The notes under the pieces: model-generated
What the model saw: the letters and a program-made list of their open reading frames with translations, nothing else
What the model was told of the DNA's origin: nothing
The model's database searches: none
In this document: in pieces, positions 1 through 7,181 of the stretch
How the letters are laid out: the number at the start of each line of letters is the position of its first letter
How positions within the stretch are numbered: the stretch's first letter is position 1
Source of the DNA: Actinospineispora eucalypti
Lineage (GTDB): Bacteria > Actinomycetota > Actinomycetes > Mycobacteriales > Pseudonocardiaceae
NCBI GenBank assembly: GCA_014208095.1
Contig: JACHMT010000001.1
Coordinates: 2,790,001 to 2,854,000, forward strand
Length of the DNA: 64,000 nucleotides
Direction: 5' to 3'
Program-made: the position numbers and the translations under genes

Positions 1-26
1 CCCGTGCGCTGCTCCAGCGTGCTCAT
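1..26 (-). CDS. 5' end of an unidentified gene, cut by the window edge
   Basis: An ATG at 26-24 overlaps the TGA of the response-regulator gene as ATGA. The overlap is typical of translational coupling in this genome and suggests a downstream co-transcribed gene. Only about eight residues (MSTLEQRT) are visible, so no function can be assigned. Confidence 0.3.
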
Positions 27-679
27 GGCCGCTTGCTCAGCTCGTCCTCGGCCACCAGGCCGACGCGCACCGCGTACAGCGCGGCCTGGGTGCGGCTCTG
101 CAGGCCCAGCTTCACCAGGACGTGGCTGACGTGGGTCTTCACCGTGCGCTCGCCGATGCTCAGCGCCCGGCCGATCTGCCGGTTGGTCAACCCGGTGGCC
201 AGCGCGCGGAGCACCTCGGTCTCCCGGCCGGTGAGTGCCTCCGGGCTCTCCGGTGCGCGGACCTCGCGGACCAGCCGGGCGGCGGCCTCGGGGGCCAGCT
301 GCACCTGTCCGCGCGCGGCCGCCTTGATCGCGATGCAGAGCTGCTCGGCCTGGGTGTCCTTGAGCAGGTAGCCCACCGCGCCGGCCTGTACCGCGCCGAC
401 CACGGAGGCGTCCTCGAGCACGCTGGTCAGGGCCAGTACCTCGGTGTCCGGCAGCTCGCGGCGGATGCGCTGGGTGGCGGTGATGCCGTCGGTGCCGGGC
501 ATCAGCAGGTCCATCAGCACCACGTCCGGGGTCAGCTGGTGGGCCAGGGAGATCGCCTCGGCACCGTTCACCGCCTCGCCGACCACCTCCAGCTCGGGAT
601 CCAGCCGAAGGAACATGCGCAGGCCTTGCCGGACCACCGCGTGGTCGTCGGCGATGAGCACTCGGACGGACACCGTCAT
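23..679 (-). CDS. NarL/FixJ-type two-component response regulator
   Basis: A 218-residue protein with an N-terminal receiver domain and a C-terminal LuxR-type helix-turn-helix. The acidic pocket is DD at 11-12, the phospho-acceptor is Asp57 (VVLMDLLMPG), the switch residue is Thr85 and the conserved Lys is 107 (YLLKD). The HTH lies around 148-205 with the signature LTGRETEVLRALATG and the recognition helix near ERTVKTHVSHVL. It should bind DNA as a phosphorylated dimer. No sensor kinase lies upstream; the partner may be encoded to the left, beyond the window. It is divergent from the lone receiver gene at 778. The family call is secure, the target genes are unknown. Confidence 0.93.
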   Translation of the reverse strand: MTVSVRVLIADDHAVVRQGLRMFLRLDPELEVVGEAVNGAEAISLAHQLTPDVVLMDLLMPGTDGITATQRIRRELPDTEVLALTSVLEDASVVGAVQAGAVGYLLKDTQAEQLCIAIKAAARGQVQLAPEAAARLVREVRAPESPEALTGRETEVLRALATGLTNRQIGRALSIGERTVKTHVSHVLVKLGLQSRTQAALYAVRVGLVAEDELSKRP

Positions 680-777
680 CTCCGTCTCATGGCGGAGGCG
701 GGGTCGGCCGAAGGCCGCCGGACGATCAGTCCGTTGCCTGGCGCGCGGCGGGCCATCGCCTGGTTCAGTGTGACACC

Positions 778-1203
778 GTGGGGACTCGCGAGAAGATTCG
801 CTTGCTGCTGGTCGACGACCAGCCCCAGGTCCTGCGGGGCCTGCGGATGTGGCTCGGCCTGGAGGCGGACTTCGACGTGGTCGGCTCGGCCACGCAGAGC
901 CTCGGCCTCGGCGAGCTGATCGACCAGCTGAGGCCGGACGTCGTGCTGATGGACATCGAGATGCCCGGGGCGGACGGCATCGCGGTCACCGCCGGGCTGT
1001 GCGAACGCCGGCCGGCGCTGCGCGTGGTGATGCTGAGCATGCACGACGACCCGGCGACCAGGGCCAGGGCCGAGGTGGCCGGTGCGGCCGCCTTCGTGGC
1101 CAAGCACGAGGCGCAGTCGGTGCTGCCCGGCACCATTCGCTCGGTGGCGGAACGCGGCGGTCGCGCGGCCTGTGGCGGGTGTGCACGAGAGGGAGCCGTG
1201 TGA
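778..1203 (+). CDS. stand-alone response-regulator receiver domain protein
   Basis: A 141-residue protein starting at GTG. It has a full receiver fold: DD at 13-14, phospho-Asp59 (VVLMDIEMPG), Ser87 at the switch position and Lys109 (FVAKH). There is no output domain: the last 25 or so residues are Gly/Ala/Arg-rich and contain CGGC, and the reading frame stops before any HTH. It may be a phosphate sink or a protein-protein regulator, or a NarL-type regulator that has lost its HTH. The sequence is close to NarL receivers, which makes loss of the C-terminal part plausible. It is divergent from the response regulator at 679, with a 98-bp shared upstream region. Confidence 0.8.
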   Translation: MGTREKIRLLLVDDQPQVLRGLRMWLGLEADFDVVGSATQSLGLGELIDQLRPDVVLMDIEMPGADGIAVTAGLCERRPALRVVMLSMHDDPATRARAEVAGAAAFVAKHEAQSVLPGTIRSVAERGGRAACGGCAREGAV

Positions 1204-1212
1204 CGGCCGCCG

Positions 1213-1255
1213 GCCCCACCTGGCCCGCGATGCCGTTGCGGGTGCCGGGTGGGGC
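1213..1255. terminator. bidirectional terminator hairpin between convergent genes
   Basis: The GC-rich arms begin GCCCCACC and end GGTGGGGC, with a short bulge in the middle. They lie between the convergent ends of the receiver gene (1203) and the HlyD-like gene (1269). There is no U-tract, as is usual for actinobacterial terminators. Confidence 0.6.
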
Positions 1256-1268
1256 ACAGCGGTAGAGC

Positions 1269-2093
1269 TCACTTCTTGTGGATGTGCACGGTGATGTTCA
1301 TGCCGGGGGCAACGGCGGCGCCGCCGGTGTCCAGCAGCAGGATCTTGACCGGGATCACCTGGGTGACCTTCTGGAAGTTGCCGGTGCTGTTGGACTCGGG
1401 GAACAGCGAGAACTGGTCGGCCGCCGCTCCCTGGATCTCCTGCACCACGCCGGTGACCTTGGCGCCCGAGAACGCGTCGACATCGATGTCCACCAGCGCG
1501 CCGACCTGCACGTCGCCGACGTCGGTCTCGTCCACCCGGGCGGTGGCGAAGATCTTGCTGAAGTCGTAGGCGGTGGCCAGCTGTGAGCCGCCGTTGACGT
1601 ACGAGCCCTCGATGCCGTTGTTCACCGCGACCGTGCCGTCACCGGGCGACTTGATCACCCGCTGCGGCTGGGCGAAGCTGCCCAACGCCTCGATCCGGCC
1701 GAGCACCTGGTCCTTCTTGACCTCGGTGCCCTGGGTGACCCGCCAGTTGACCAGCGTTCCCGTGGTCGGCGCGTTGATCTGGATCTTGTCGCCGTCGATC
1801 TGGGCGTTGTCCGTGGTGACGAAGTTGCGCGAGTACAGGAAGTAGGCGCCACCGAAGCCGAGGGCGGCCAGCAGGGCCAGCGCCCCGATGATGCTCAGCG
1901 CGATCCGGGTGGACCGCTTCATCTGCTTCTTCCCGGTGTCGGCCGGCTCCGGGCCGGCGGCGGGCGCTACCCCGTTGTCCTCGGCCTTGCTCTCGGTCGC
2001 CTGACCTGAGGTCGCTTGGCTTGCTCCGGTTGGCGAGTCCTCCACGCTGACCTCCCCCAAGGACGGTGCCGAACGGTCGTCTTCAGCAATCAT
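1269..2093 (-). CDS. HlyD-like membrane-fusion / biotin-lipoyl-like adaptor protein
   Basis: About 274 residues from ATG 2093 (MIAEDDRSAPS). A Ser/Ala/Glu-rich cytoplasmic segment is followed by one transmembrane helix near 75-95 (basic KKQMKRSTR before IALSIIGALALLAALGF) and an extracytoplasmic adaptor domain. The signature TTDNAQIDGDKIQINAPTTG near 105-125 is typical of the HlyD/EmrA-type lipoyl half-motif, and the C-terminal beta-barrel part includes VDIDVDAF. Such adaptors bridge an inner-membrane exporter to the outside. No exporter subunit lies beside it. The reading frame is open further upstream, but that extension runs through the divergent promoter and into the next gene, so I reject it. 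Confidence 0.8.
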   Translation of the reverse strand: MIAEDDRSAPSLGEVSVEDSPTGASQATSGQATESKAEDNGVAPAAGPEPADTGKKQMKRSTRIALSIIGALALLAALGFGGAYFLYSRNFVTTDNAQIDGDKIQINAPTTGTLVNWRVTQGTEVKKDQVLGRIEALGSFAQPQRVIKSPGDGTVAVNNGIEGSYVNGGSQLATAYDFSKIFATARVDETDVGDVQVGALVDIDVDAFSGAKVTGVVQEIQGAAADQFSLFPESNSTGNFQKVTQVIPVKILLLDTGGAAVAPGMNITVHIHKK

Positions 2094-2169
2094 TACCTTA
2101 GTAAACTCACCGTACCTTATGGCTATTCCCCGCGTTGGACAGATCATCTGGACAACTGGGGAGGGTGGA
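2094..2169. promoter_or_regulatory. divergent promoter region between two adaptor genes
   Basis: A 76-bp gap between divergent starts. It holds two direct copies of TACCTTA (2094-2100 and 2113-2119) and a short dyad CAGATCATCTG (2140-2150). Either could be a regulator site, for example for the nearby TetR at 3875, but nothing in the sequence ties them together. Confidence 0.35.
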
Positions 2170-3810
2170 GTGACTGCGTTCCAGAAGAACTCGGCACTGC
2201 GACGAGTATCGGTGGGCGCGCTGTTCGTCGGGCTGACCATGGCGGTGGTTACCGCGTGTGGTGGCTCGACACCGGCGCCGCCGACCGCGCAGGTGGAGCG
2301 CGGCAGTGTGGCCACGAAGGTGTCCGCCTCGGGTGCGTTGGCGGCGGTTACCTCGCAGAACCTGGGCTTCACCACGGGCGGCAAGCTGGTTGAGGTCGCG
2401 GTCAAGGTGGGTGACAAGGTGCAGCCCGGCCAGTTGGTGGCCAAGATCGATGACTTCCCGGCGAAGCAGGAGCTGAACCGGTTGCAGGGGTTGTTGGACC
2501 AGGCGCAGGCCAACCTGGACAAGATCGTGAACGGTAACCAGGCTGAGGGTGCCGGCCGGGTGGAGAACCAGTCCAAGGACATCTACGACGCGGTCAAGCG
2601 GCAGGTCGACGCGGTCAACGACCAGAACGACACGGCGGTGTTCCACGCCCGCAAGAAGCTGGAGATGGACAAGGCGGCCCTGGAAGCGGCGTACGCGGCT
2701 TACAAGGAGTGTCGTGGGTTGGGCGGCGTGGCGCCGGCAGCGCCGGATGACCAGTCGGCGACGGACGCGGCGAACGACCCGTCCAGCGGTCAACCCGGCA
2801 GTGGTGGCCTGGTCAGTGGGTTGACCGGTCAGGGCGGCTTGGCGGACCAGGTCGACCCCTGCCAGTCGCAGCGGGACACCTACATCAAGACGAAGCAGAC
2901 CTACATGGCGTCGAAGCAGTCGTATGACGCGGCGGTGGCGTCGCGGGATTCGGCGCGGGCTGCGGGCAAGGTGACGGTGGAGCGGGAGAAGCTGAACCTG
3001 ATCACCGCGCGGAACAACGAGGAGTTGCAGGACACCGACCGCGAGGCGAATATCGACGCGCAGGAAGGCGCGGTCGAGGCGGCGCGGGCGCAGGTGGCGA
3101 ACGCGCAGCGGAATGTGGAGAACACCACGTTGTACTCGCCGGTGGCCGGGACGGTGTCGGCGTTGACCGGTGTGGTCGGCGAGTATGTGGGCAATGGGGC
3201 GCCGACGTCGGCGTTGGCTCCGGGTAGTGGCGCGGCGATTCCGGGTGTGGGTGCGGCGGCGACGTCGGACTCGGCGGGTAACGCCGGTGGTGGCCTGTCG
3301 GCCACGCGTCCAGGTGGTGGCGCGTTCGTGGTGTTGAACGACATCAACACCTTCCAGGTGGTGGTGCCGTTCGAGGAGTCGGACGCGGCGAAGGTGTCGC
3401 CGGGTCAGAAGGTGGACGTGTCGTTCGACGCGGTGCCGGATCTGACTCGTGAGGGCACGGTGTTGTCGATCGCTCCGGGTGGTGTGGCGATCTCGGGTGT
3501 GACGAACTACTACGCGACGATCCTGCTGAATGAGTCCGACCCTCGGTTGAAGGCCGGTCAGACGGCGGAGGCGGGGGTGCGGACCAGTTCGAAGGAGAAC
3601 GTGCTGGTGGTGCCCAACGGCGCGGTGATCCGTCAGGGTGGCCGCACGCTGGTGAACGTGCCGGGTCCGGACGGTCAGCCCCAGCCGCAGCCGTTCCAGC
3701 CGGGCATGGTCGGTGACGACAACACCGAGGTGGTTTCCGGTCTGCGCGAGGGTCAGCCGATCCTGCTTCCGCAGGCGCAGGTGGCCCCGGGCGGCCAGGC
3801 ACCCCGGTAG
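2170..3810 (+). CDS. lipoprotein periplasmic adaptor (MacA/HlyD-type efflux adaptor)
   Basis: About 546 residues. GTG 2170 is preferred over ATG 2119 because GGGGAGGG sits just before it and it places a lipoprotein signal at the N-terminus, with lipobox VTAC. The order is: beta-barrel/lipoyl half near 35-90 (GGKLVEVAVKVGDKVQPGQ), a long helical hairpin with Ala/Gln/Lys-rich segments and a Gly/Ser-rich insert (GQPGSGGLVSG), the second lipoyl half (TLYSPVAGTVSAL) and a C-terminal barrel (VVPFEESDAAKVSPGQKV). It should work with an ABC (MacB-like) exporter, which is not present here. Codon choice has more third-position G/T than its neighbours. Confidence 0.88.
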   Translation: MTAFQKNSALRRVSVGALFVGLTMAVVTACGGSTPAPPTAQVERGSVATKVSASGALAAVTSQNLGFTTGGKLVEVAVKVGDKVQPGQLVAKIDDFPAKQELNRLQGLLDQAQANLDKIVNGNQAEGAGRVENQSKDIYDAVKRQVDAVNDQNDTAVFHARKKLEMDKAALEAAYAAYKECRGLGGVAPAAPDDQSATDAANDPSSGQPGSGGLVSGLTGQGGLADQVDPCQSQRDTYIKTKQTYMASKQSYDAAVASRDSARAAGKVTVEREKLNLITARNNEELQDTDREANIDAQEGAVEAARAQVANAQRNVENTTLYSPVAGTVSALTGVVGEYVGNGAPTSALAPGSGAAIPGVGAAATSDSAGNAGGGLSATRPGGGAFVVLNDINTFQVVVPFEESDAAKVSPGQKVDVSFDAVPDLTREGTVLSIAPGGVAISGVTNYYATILLNESDPRLKAGQTAEAGVRTSSKENVLVVPNGAVIRQGGRTLVNVPGPDGQPQPQPFQPGMVGDDNTEVVSGLREGQPILLPQAQVAPGGQAPR

Positions 3811-3824
3811 TTCCCAACGAAACC

Positions 3825-3865
3825 CCGGAGGCCCGGGTCCCAGCCAACGGGACCCGGGCCTCCGG
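3825..3865. terminator. strong bidirectional terminator
   Basis: A perfect 17-bp stem with a 7-nt loop. The left arm is 3825-3841, starting CCGGAGGCCC, and the right arm is 3849-3865. It lies between the convergent ends of the adaptor gene (3810) and the TetR gene (3875). Confidence 0.85.
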
Positions 3866-3874
3866 TCGTCTGGG

Positions 3875-4537
3875 TCAGATCGAGATGAGGGGCATGAGGA
3901 CCTCGTCCACGATCTCCACCACGAACTCGTCGGCGATCGGGCCGCCGTGCACCAGGAAGTGGTGCCGGAGCAGCGCCGGGCCCACGTTGGCCACCCGGTG
4001 GGTGAGCGCACTGGGCCGCACCTCGCCGCGTACCGCGCCGCGGCGCATGAGGTCCAGCACCATGTTGATCACCGGGTCCACGAAGCGGCGGCGGACGACG
4101 TGCATCAGGTCCGGGTCCCGCACCGTCTCCACGATCATTCCCCGGGCGCCCTCGCCCGGCGCGCCCTCGAACCGCGCGGTGATTGCGCGCAGCAGCCCGA
4201 GCAGGTCCTCCCGGATGTCGCCGGTGTCCGGTGCCTCCAGCTCGAACGGCCGGATGTGTTCCAGCGCGTCCACCACCAGCTCGGCCCGGTTCGTCCAGCG
4301 CCGGTACAGCGAACCCTTGCTGGCGTGCGCCCGGTTCGCCACCCTCTCCATGGTGAGCTCCGCGTAGCCGAACTCGTCCAGTTCGGCCAGCGTGGCCTCG
4401 AAGATCGCGGCGGTCAGCGCCTCCCCCCGGCGGCGCGGGGCCCGGCGATGGTCGCCCTCCGCCGAGGCGCAGGCGTCCGCCTCCACCGACTCGCGGCAGT
4501 CGTCGGTCGGTTGGGCCAGCTCGGCCTGTGAGGTCAT
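3875..4537 (-). CDS. TetR-family transcriptional regulator
   Basis: 220 residues. After a charged, disordered N-terminus of about 35 residues, the TetR HTH spans about 40-85, with the characteristic SKGSLYRRWTNRAELV. The C-terminal part resembles TetR_C_11-type ligand-binding domains. The start ATG 4537 has no clear Shine-Dalgarno sequence and may be leaderless. It lies 76 bp downstream of the acyl-CoA ligase gene on the same strand and is convergent with the lipoprotein adaptor. Its target could be the ligase or the adaptor pair; the sequence does not decide. Confidence 0.88.
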   Translation of the reverse strand: MTSQAELAQPTDDCRESVEADACASAEGDHRRAPRRRGEALTAAIFEATLAELDEFGYAELTMERVANRAHASKGSLYRRWTNRAELVVDALEHIRPFELEAPDTGDIREDLLGLLRAITARFEGAPGEGARGMIVETVRDPDLMHVVRRRFVDPVINMVLDLMRRGAVRGEVRPSALTHRVANVGPALLRHHFLVHGGPIADEFVVEIVDEVLMPLISI

Positions 4538-4613
4538 ATTCGTACTTTACTTGAAGACGACTCGTTCTCTATTGCTGGAACGCTTCAGTTTGACGTCGGT
4601 CACCGCGTGTGGG

Positions 4614-6188
4614 TTACACCTGAGGGGCCGAAACCACGTTCTCCGCGCCGAACGCCGACCTCAGCTCGACCTTCAACACCTTCCCGCTGGGGTTGCGGGG
4701 AAGCGCGTCCAGCAGGGCGATCCGCCGGGGGCACTTGTACGCCGCCAGGTGTTGCCGGGCGAACGCCTCGATCTCCTCGGCATCCGGCGGGTCGGCCTGG
4801 TCGGCCGGCACGATCACGGCCAGCGGCGTCTCGCCCCACTTGGGGTCGGCCACGCCGATCAGGGAGACGTCGGCCACCTTGGGGTGACCGGCGAGCACGT
4901 TCTCCACCTCGGCGCAGTAGATGTTCTCCCCGCCCGAGATGATCATGTCCTTCTTCCGGTCCACCACGTAGAAGAAGCCGTCCTCGTCCTCCCGGACCAG
5001 GTCGCCGGAGTGGAACCAGCCGCCGGCGAAGGCCTCGGCGGTCGCCTCCGGGTTGTTCCAGTACTCCTTCATCACCATGGGGCCCCGGTAGACGATCTCG
5101 CCGACCGTGCCCCTCGGCACGTCGTTCATCTCGTCGTCCACCACCCGGACCTCGACGTTGAGGATGGGCGTTCCCACCGACCCGATCTTGCGGATGGCGT
5201 CCTCGCCGATCAGGTAGCAGGTGACCGGGCTGCACTCGGTCTGCCCGAACGCGGTCTGCACGTTGGCCAGGGGGAACGTTTCCATCATGGTGCGCAGCAG
5301 CGTGGTGGAGGCGGGAGCGGCGCCCCAGGAGGCGCGGCGCAGCGCGGAGAGGTCTCGCTCGGCGATGCCCGGCACGGCGCAGATCGCCTGCCACTGCGAG
5401 GGCACGAAGAAGCAGGTGGACACCCGCTCCCGTTCCAGCAGGTCCACCATGGCCGCCGGGTCGAACCCGCCGGACGGCGTGATCACGAACTTCCCGCCGG
5501 GCAGCAGGCACATCAGGTACCCGGACACCCCGGCGATGTGGAACATCGGCGCGCCGTTCAGGGACACCCGGTCGTCGGCCGGTGCGCCGACGTGCACGCT
5601 GCAGCTGAACGCGTGCAGCATCAGGTTGTAGTGGGTGAGCACCGCGCCCTTCGGGCGGCCCGTGGTGCCCGAGGTGTACATGATGAACGCCGGCGCGTGC
5701 TCGTCCACCACCAGCTCGCCGAACTCCGGGTCGGCCCCGGCCAGCGCTCGTTCGTAGTCCTCCCCGATGACCAGCACGGTGTGCACCGAGGGGGCCTCCG
5801 CGCGCGCCGAGGCCAGCGCCTCGGCGAACATCGGGTCCACCACCACGGCCACCGAGCCGCTGTCGGCGAGGGCGTAGGCGATCTCCCTGGCCACCAGCCG
5901 GAAGTTGATCGGCACGCAGATCGCCCCGAGGCGCACCGAGGCGAGCATCGCCTCGATGTACTCGATCGAGTTCAGTCCCAGGATGGCCACCCGGTCGCCG
6001 GCCCCGACCCCCCGGGCGCGCAGCGCGTTGGCCAGCCGGCTGACCCGTTCGTCCAGCTCACGGTAGGTGCGGCCGTCCTCGCCGAAGCTGATCGCCGGCT
6101 GGTTCGGGATCTTGCGGGCGTGCCGGGCGAGCTGGTCGGCGGCGGTCATGCCGCGCCCGGTGATGTGTACGGAGGGGGTGGCGGCCAT
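4614..6188 (-). CDS. fatty-acid-CoA ligase (AMP-dependent synthetase)
   Basis: About 524 residues from ATG 6188; ATG 6197 is an alternative three codons upstream. It activates a carboxylic acid to an acyl-AMP and then to an acyl-CoA. ANL-superfamily motifs are complete: P-loop YTSGTTGRPKG near 171, GQTECSP near 325, WFHSGDL, hinge region DRKKDMIISGGENIY and the C-terminal catalytic Lys in NPSGKVLK. It resembles FadD-type ligases of mycobacteria, but the substrate cannot be read from sequence. Upstream on the same strand is a small peptide gene followed by a hairpin, so transcription may be shared or attenuated. Confidence 0.92.
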   Translation of the reverse strand: MAATPSVHITGRGMTAADQLARHARKIPNQPAISFGEDGRTYRELDERVSRLANALRARGVGAGDRVAILGLNSIEYIEAMLASVRLGAICVPINFRLVAREIAYALADSGSVAVVVDPMFAEALASARAEAPSVHTVLVIGEDYERALAGADPEFGELVVDEHAPAFIMYTSGTTGRPKGAVLTHYNLMLHAFSCSVHVGAPADDRVSLNGAPMFHIAGVSGYLMCLLPGGKFVITPSGGFDPAAMVDLLERERVSTCFFVPSQWQAICAVPGIAERDLSALRRASWGAAPASTTLLRTMMETFPLANVQTAFGQTECSPVTCYLIGEDAIRKIGSVGTPILNVEVRVVDDEMNDVPRGTVGEIVYRGPMVMKEYWNNPEATAEAFAGGWFHSGDLVREDEDGFFYVVDRKKDMIISGGENIYCAEVENVLAGHPKVADVSLIGVADPKWGETPLAVIVPADQADPPDAEEIEAFARQHLAAYKCPRRIALLDALPRNPSGKVLKVELRSAFGAENVVSAPQV

Positions 6189-6227
6189 GCGGCACATACT
6201 GCCGCGGCCATCCGGCCCGCGCGAGGT

Positions 6228-6253
6228 GACCGGGAGCGCCGCTGCTCCCGGTC
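6228..6253. terminator. hairpin between the small peptide gene and the ligase gene
   Basis: A perfect 10-bp stem (GACCGGGAGC / GCTCCCGGTC) with a 6-nt loop. It lies 9 nt beyond the stop codon of the minus-strand peptide gene and 39 nt before the ligase start. It could be the peptide gene's terminator or an attenuator for the ligase. Confidence 0.6.
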
Positions 6254-6262
6254 GGCTACGTC

Positions 6263-6322
6263 CTACGGTGTGCTGCAGCCGCAGTTGGTGGTGCAGCTGT
6301 CCGTGCCGCGCAGTGCCATCAT
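6263..6322 (-). CDS. small Cys-rich peptide gene (19 residues)
   Basis: ATG 6322 opens a 19-residue frame, MMALRGTDSCTTNCGCSTP, ending at TAG. It is preceded by GGGAGG at a suitable distance, by a promoter-like pair 32-60 nt upstream, and is followed by a hairpin 9 nt after the stop, so it has all parts of an independent gene. Three Cys and several Ser/Thr are packed into the last 11 residues, as in RiPP cores or metal-binding peptides. No modification enzyme is adjacent. A regulatory upstream peptide for the ligase (Cys-codon attenuation) is the main alternative. I do not recognise a named family. Confidence 0.5.
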   Translation of the reverse strand: MMALRGTDSCTTNCGCSTP

Positions 6323-6353
6323 CTCCCCGACCTCCCTACTCGTGGGTGATTCG

Positions 6354-6382
6354 ACCGTAGGTACCGTCGGCGCAGGTCACAA
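6354..6382 (-). promoter_or_regulatory. predicted sigma-70-type promoter of the small peptide gene
   Basis: Read on the minus strand: -35 TTGTGA (6382-6377), a 17-nt spacer and -10 TACGGT (6359-6354). This would start transcription about 25 nt before the peptide ATG. Confidence 0.45.
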
Positions 6383-6566
6383 GGCCCGGACCTGACGTGT
6401 GAAGTTGTTAGCTCTTATGCCGCGGCGGGGCGGCGGGGCGACTGCGCTGGGCAACCGCCGTTGCGACGACCGGTGGACACGTGGAGACCGTGCCGTTCGC
6501 CGGGCGGGGGCGGGACAACCGTTAGGCTCGGCCCGGGACACGCCTCAGGCGAAAGGGCGGAGCCGG

Positions 6567-7124
6567 ATGGCGCGGGTAAGTCGGTCGGCCTATCTCGAGG
6601 CGGCCCTTGAGGTGCTCGCCGAGGCCGGCAGCGAGGGCCTGACGGTGGCCGAGCTGTGCGCCCGCCTCGGTGTCACCAAGGGTTCCTTCTACCACCACTT
6701 CACCGGCATGCCGGAGCTGGTGAGCGCCCTGCTGCGGTTCTGGGCGGACGAACGCAGCCAGCGGCTGATCGAGGTGTCCTCGGCCGAGCCGGACCCGGTG
6801 GCCCGCTATGAGCTGCTGCTGCGCATCGCCGAGGGCCTGCCGCACGGCGCCGAGGCGGCGCTGCGCGCCTGGGGCCGCAGCAACCCCGAGGTACACGCGG
6901 TGGTGACCCGTGTGGACGCCGCGCGGGAACGGCACATCGCCGAGTCGATGCGGCTGTTCGGGCTGTCCGAGGAGCGGGCCGGGCTGCGCGCCCGGATGGC
7001 CATCTCCCTGCTGGTGGGCGTTCAGCAGCGGGAGAACCCGGTCGATGTCGTGACGCTGCGCGCCATGCTCGAGGAGCTGAACGCGACGCTCCCGGCCCTA
7101 CCGGGTGCGGCCCTTTCAGAATGA
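6567..7124 (+). CDS. TetR-family transcriptional regulator
   Basis: About 185 residues. ATG 6567 is chosen because the HTH starts immediately (MARVSRSAYLEAALEVL) and a purine-rich AAAGGGCGGAG precedes it; the longer upstream frame is Arg/Gly-rich and looks non-coding. The HTH is near 10-50 (LGVTKGSFYHHFTGM). It is followed 57 bp later by the cytochrome P450 gene on the same strand and divergent from the peptide/ligase genes, so it may control either. Confidence 0.88.
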   Translation: MARVSRSAYLEAALEVLAEAGSEGLTVAELCARLGVTKGSFYHHFTGMPELVSALLRFWADERSQRLIEVSSAEPDPVARYELLLRIAEGLPHGAEAALRAWGRSNPEVHAVVTRVDAARERHIAESMRLFGLSEERAGLRARMAISLLVGVQQRENPVDVVTLRAMLEELNATLPALPGAALSE

Positions 7125-7181
7125 ACATACCATCAGGTACGGTCTGTTCGCGACGACCCAGGCCCCCGATTGGAGTCATCG

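Noticed and set aside
2107..4011. Long open frames antisense to the lipoprotein adaptor gene
   Set aside because: Arg/His-rich translation, no start signal and the real gene on the other strand has signal peptide and family motifs; a high-GC shadow.
6263..6322. Thiopeptide precursor reading of the small peptide (SCTT...C.C)
   Set aside because: The leader would be only eight residues and no YcaO, LanB-like or cyclase gene is present, so the resemblance is noted but a named class is not claimed.
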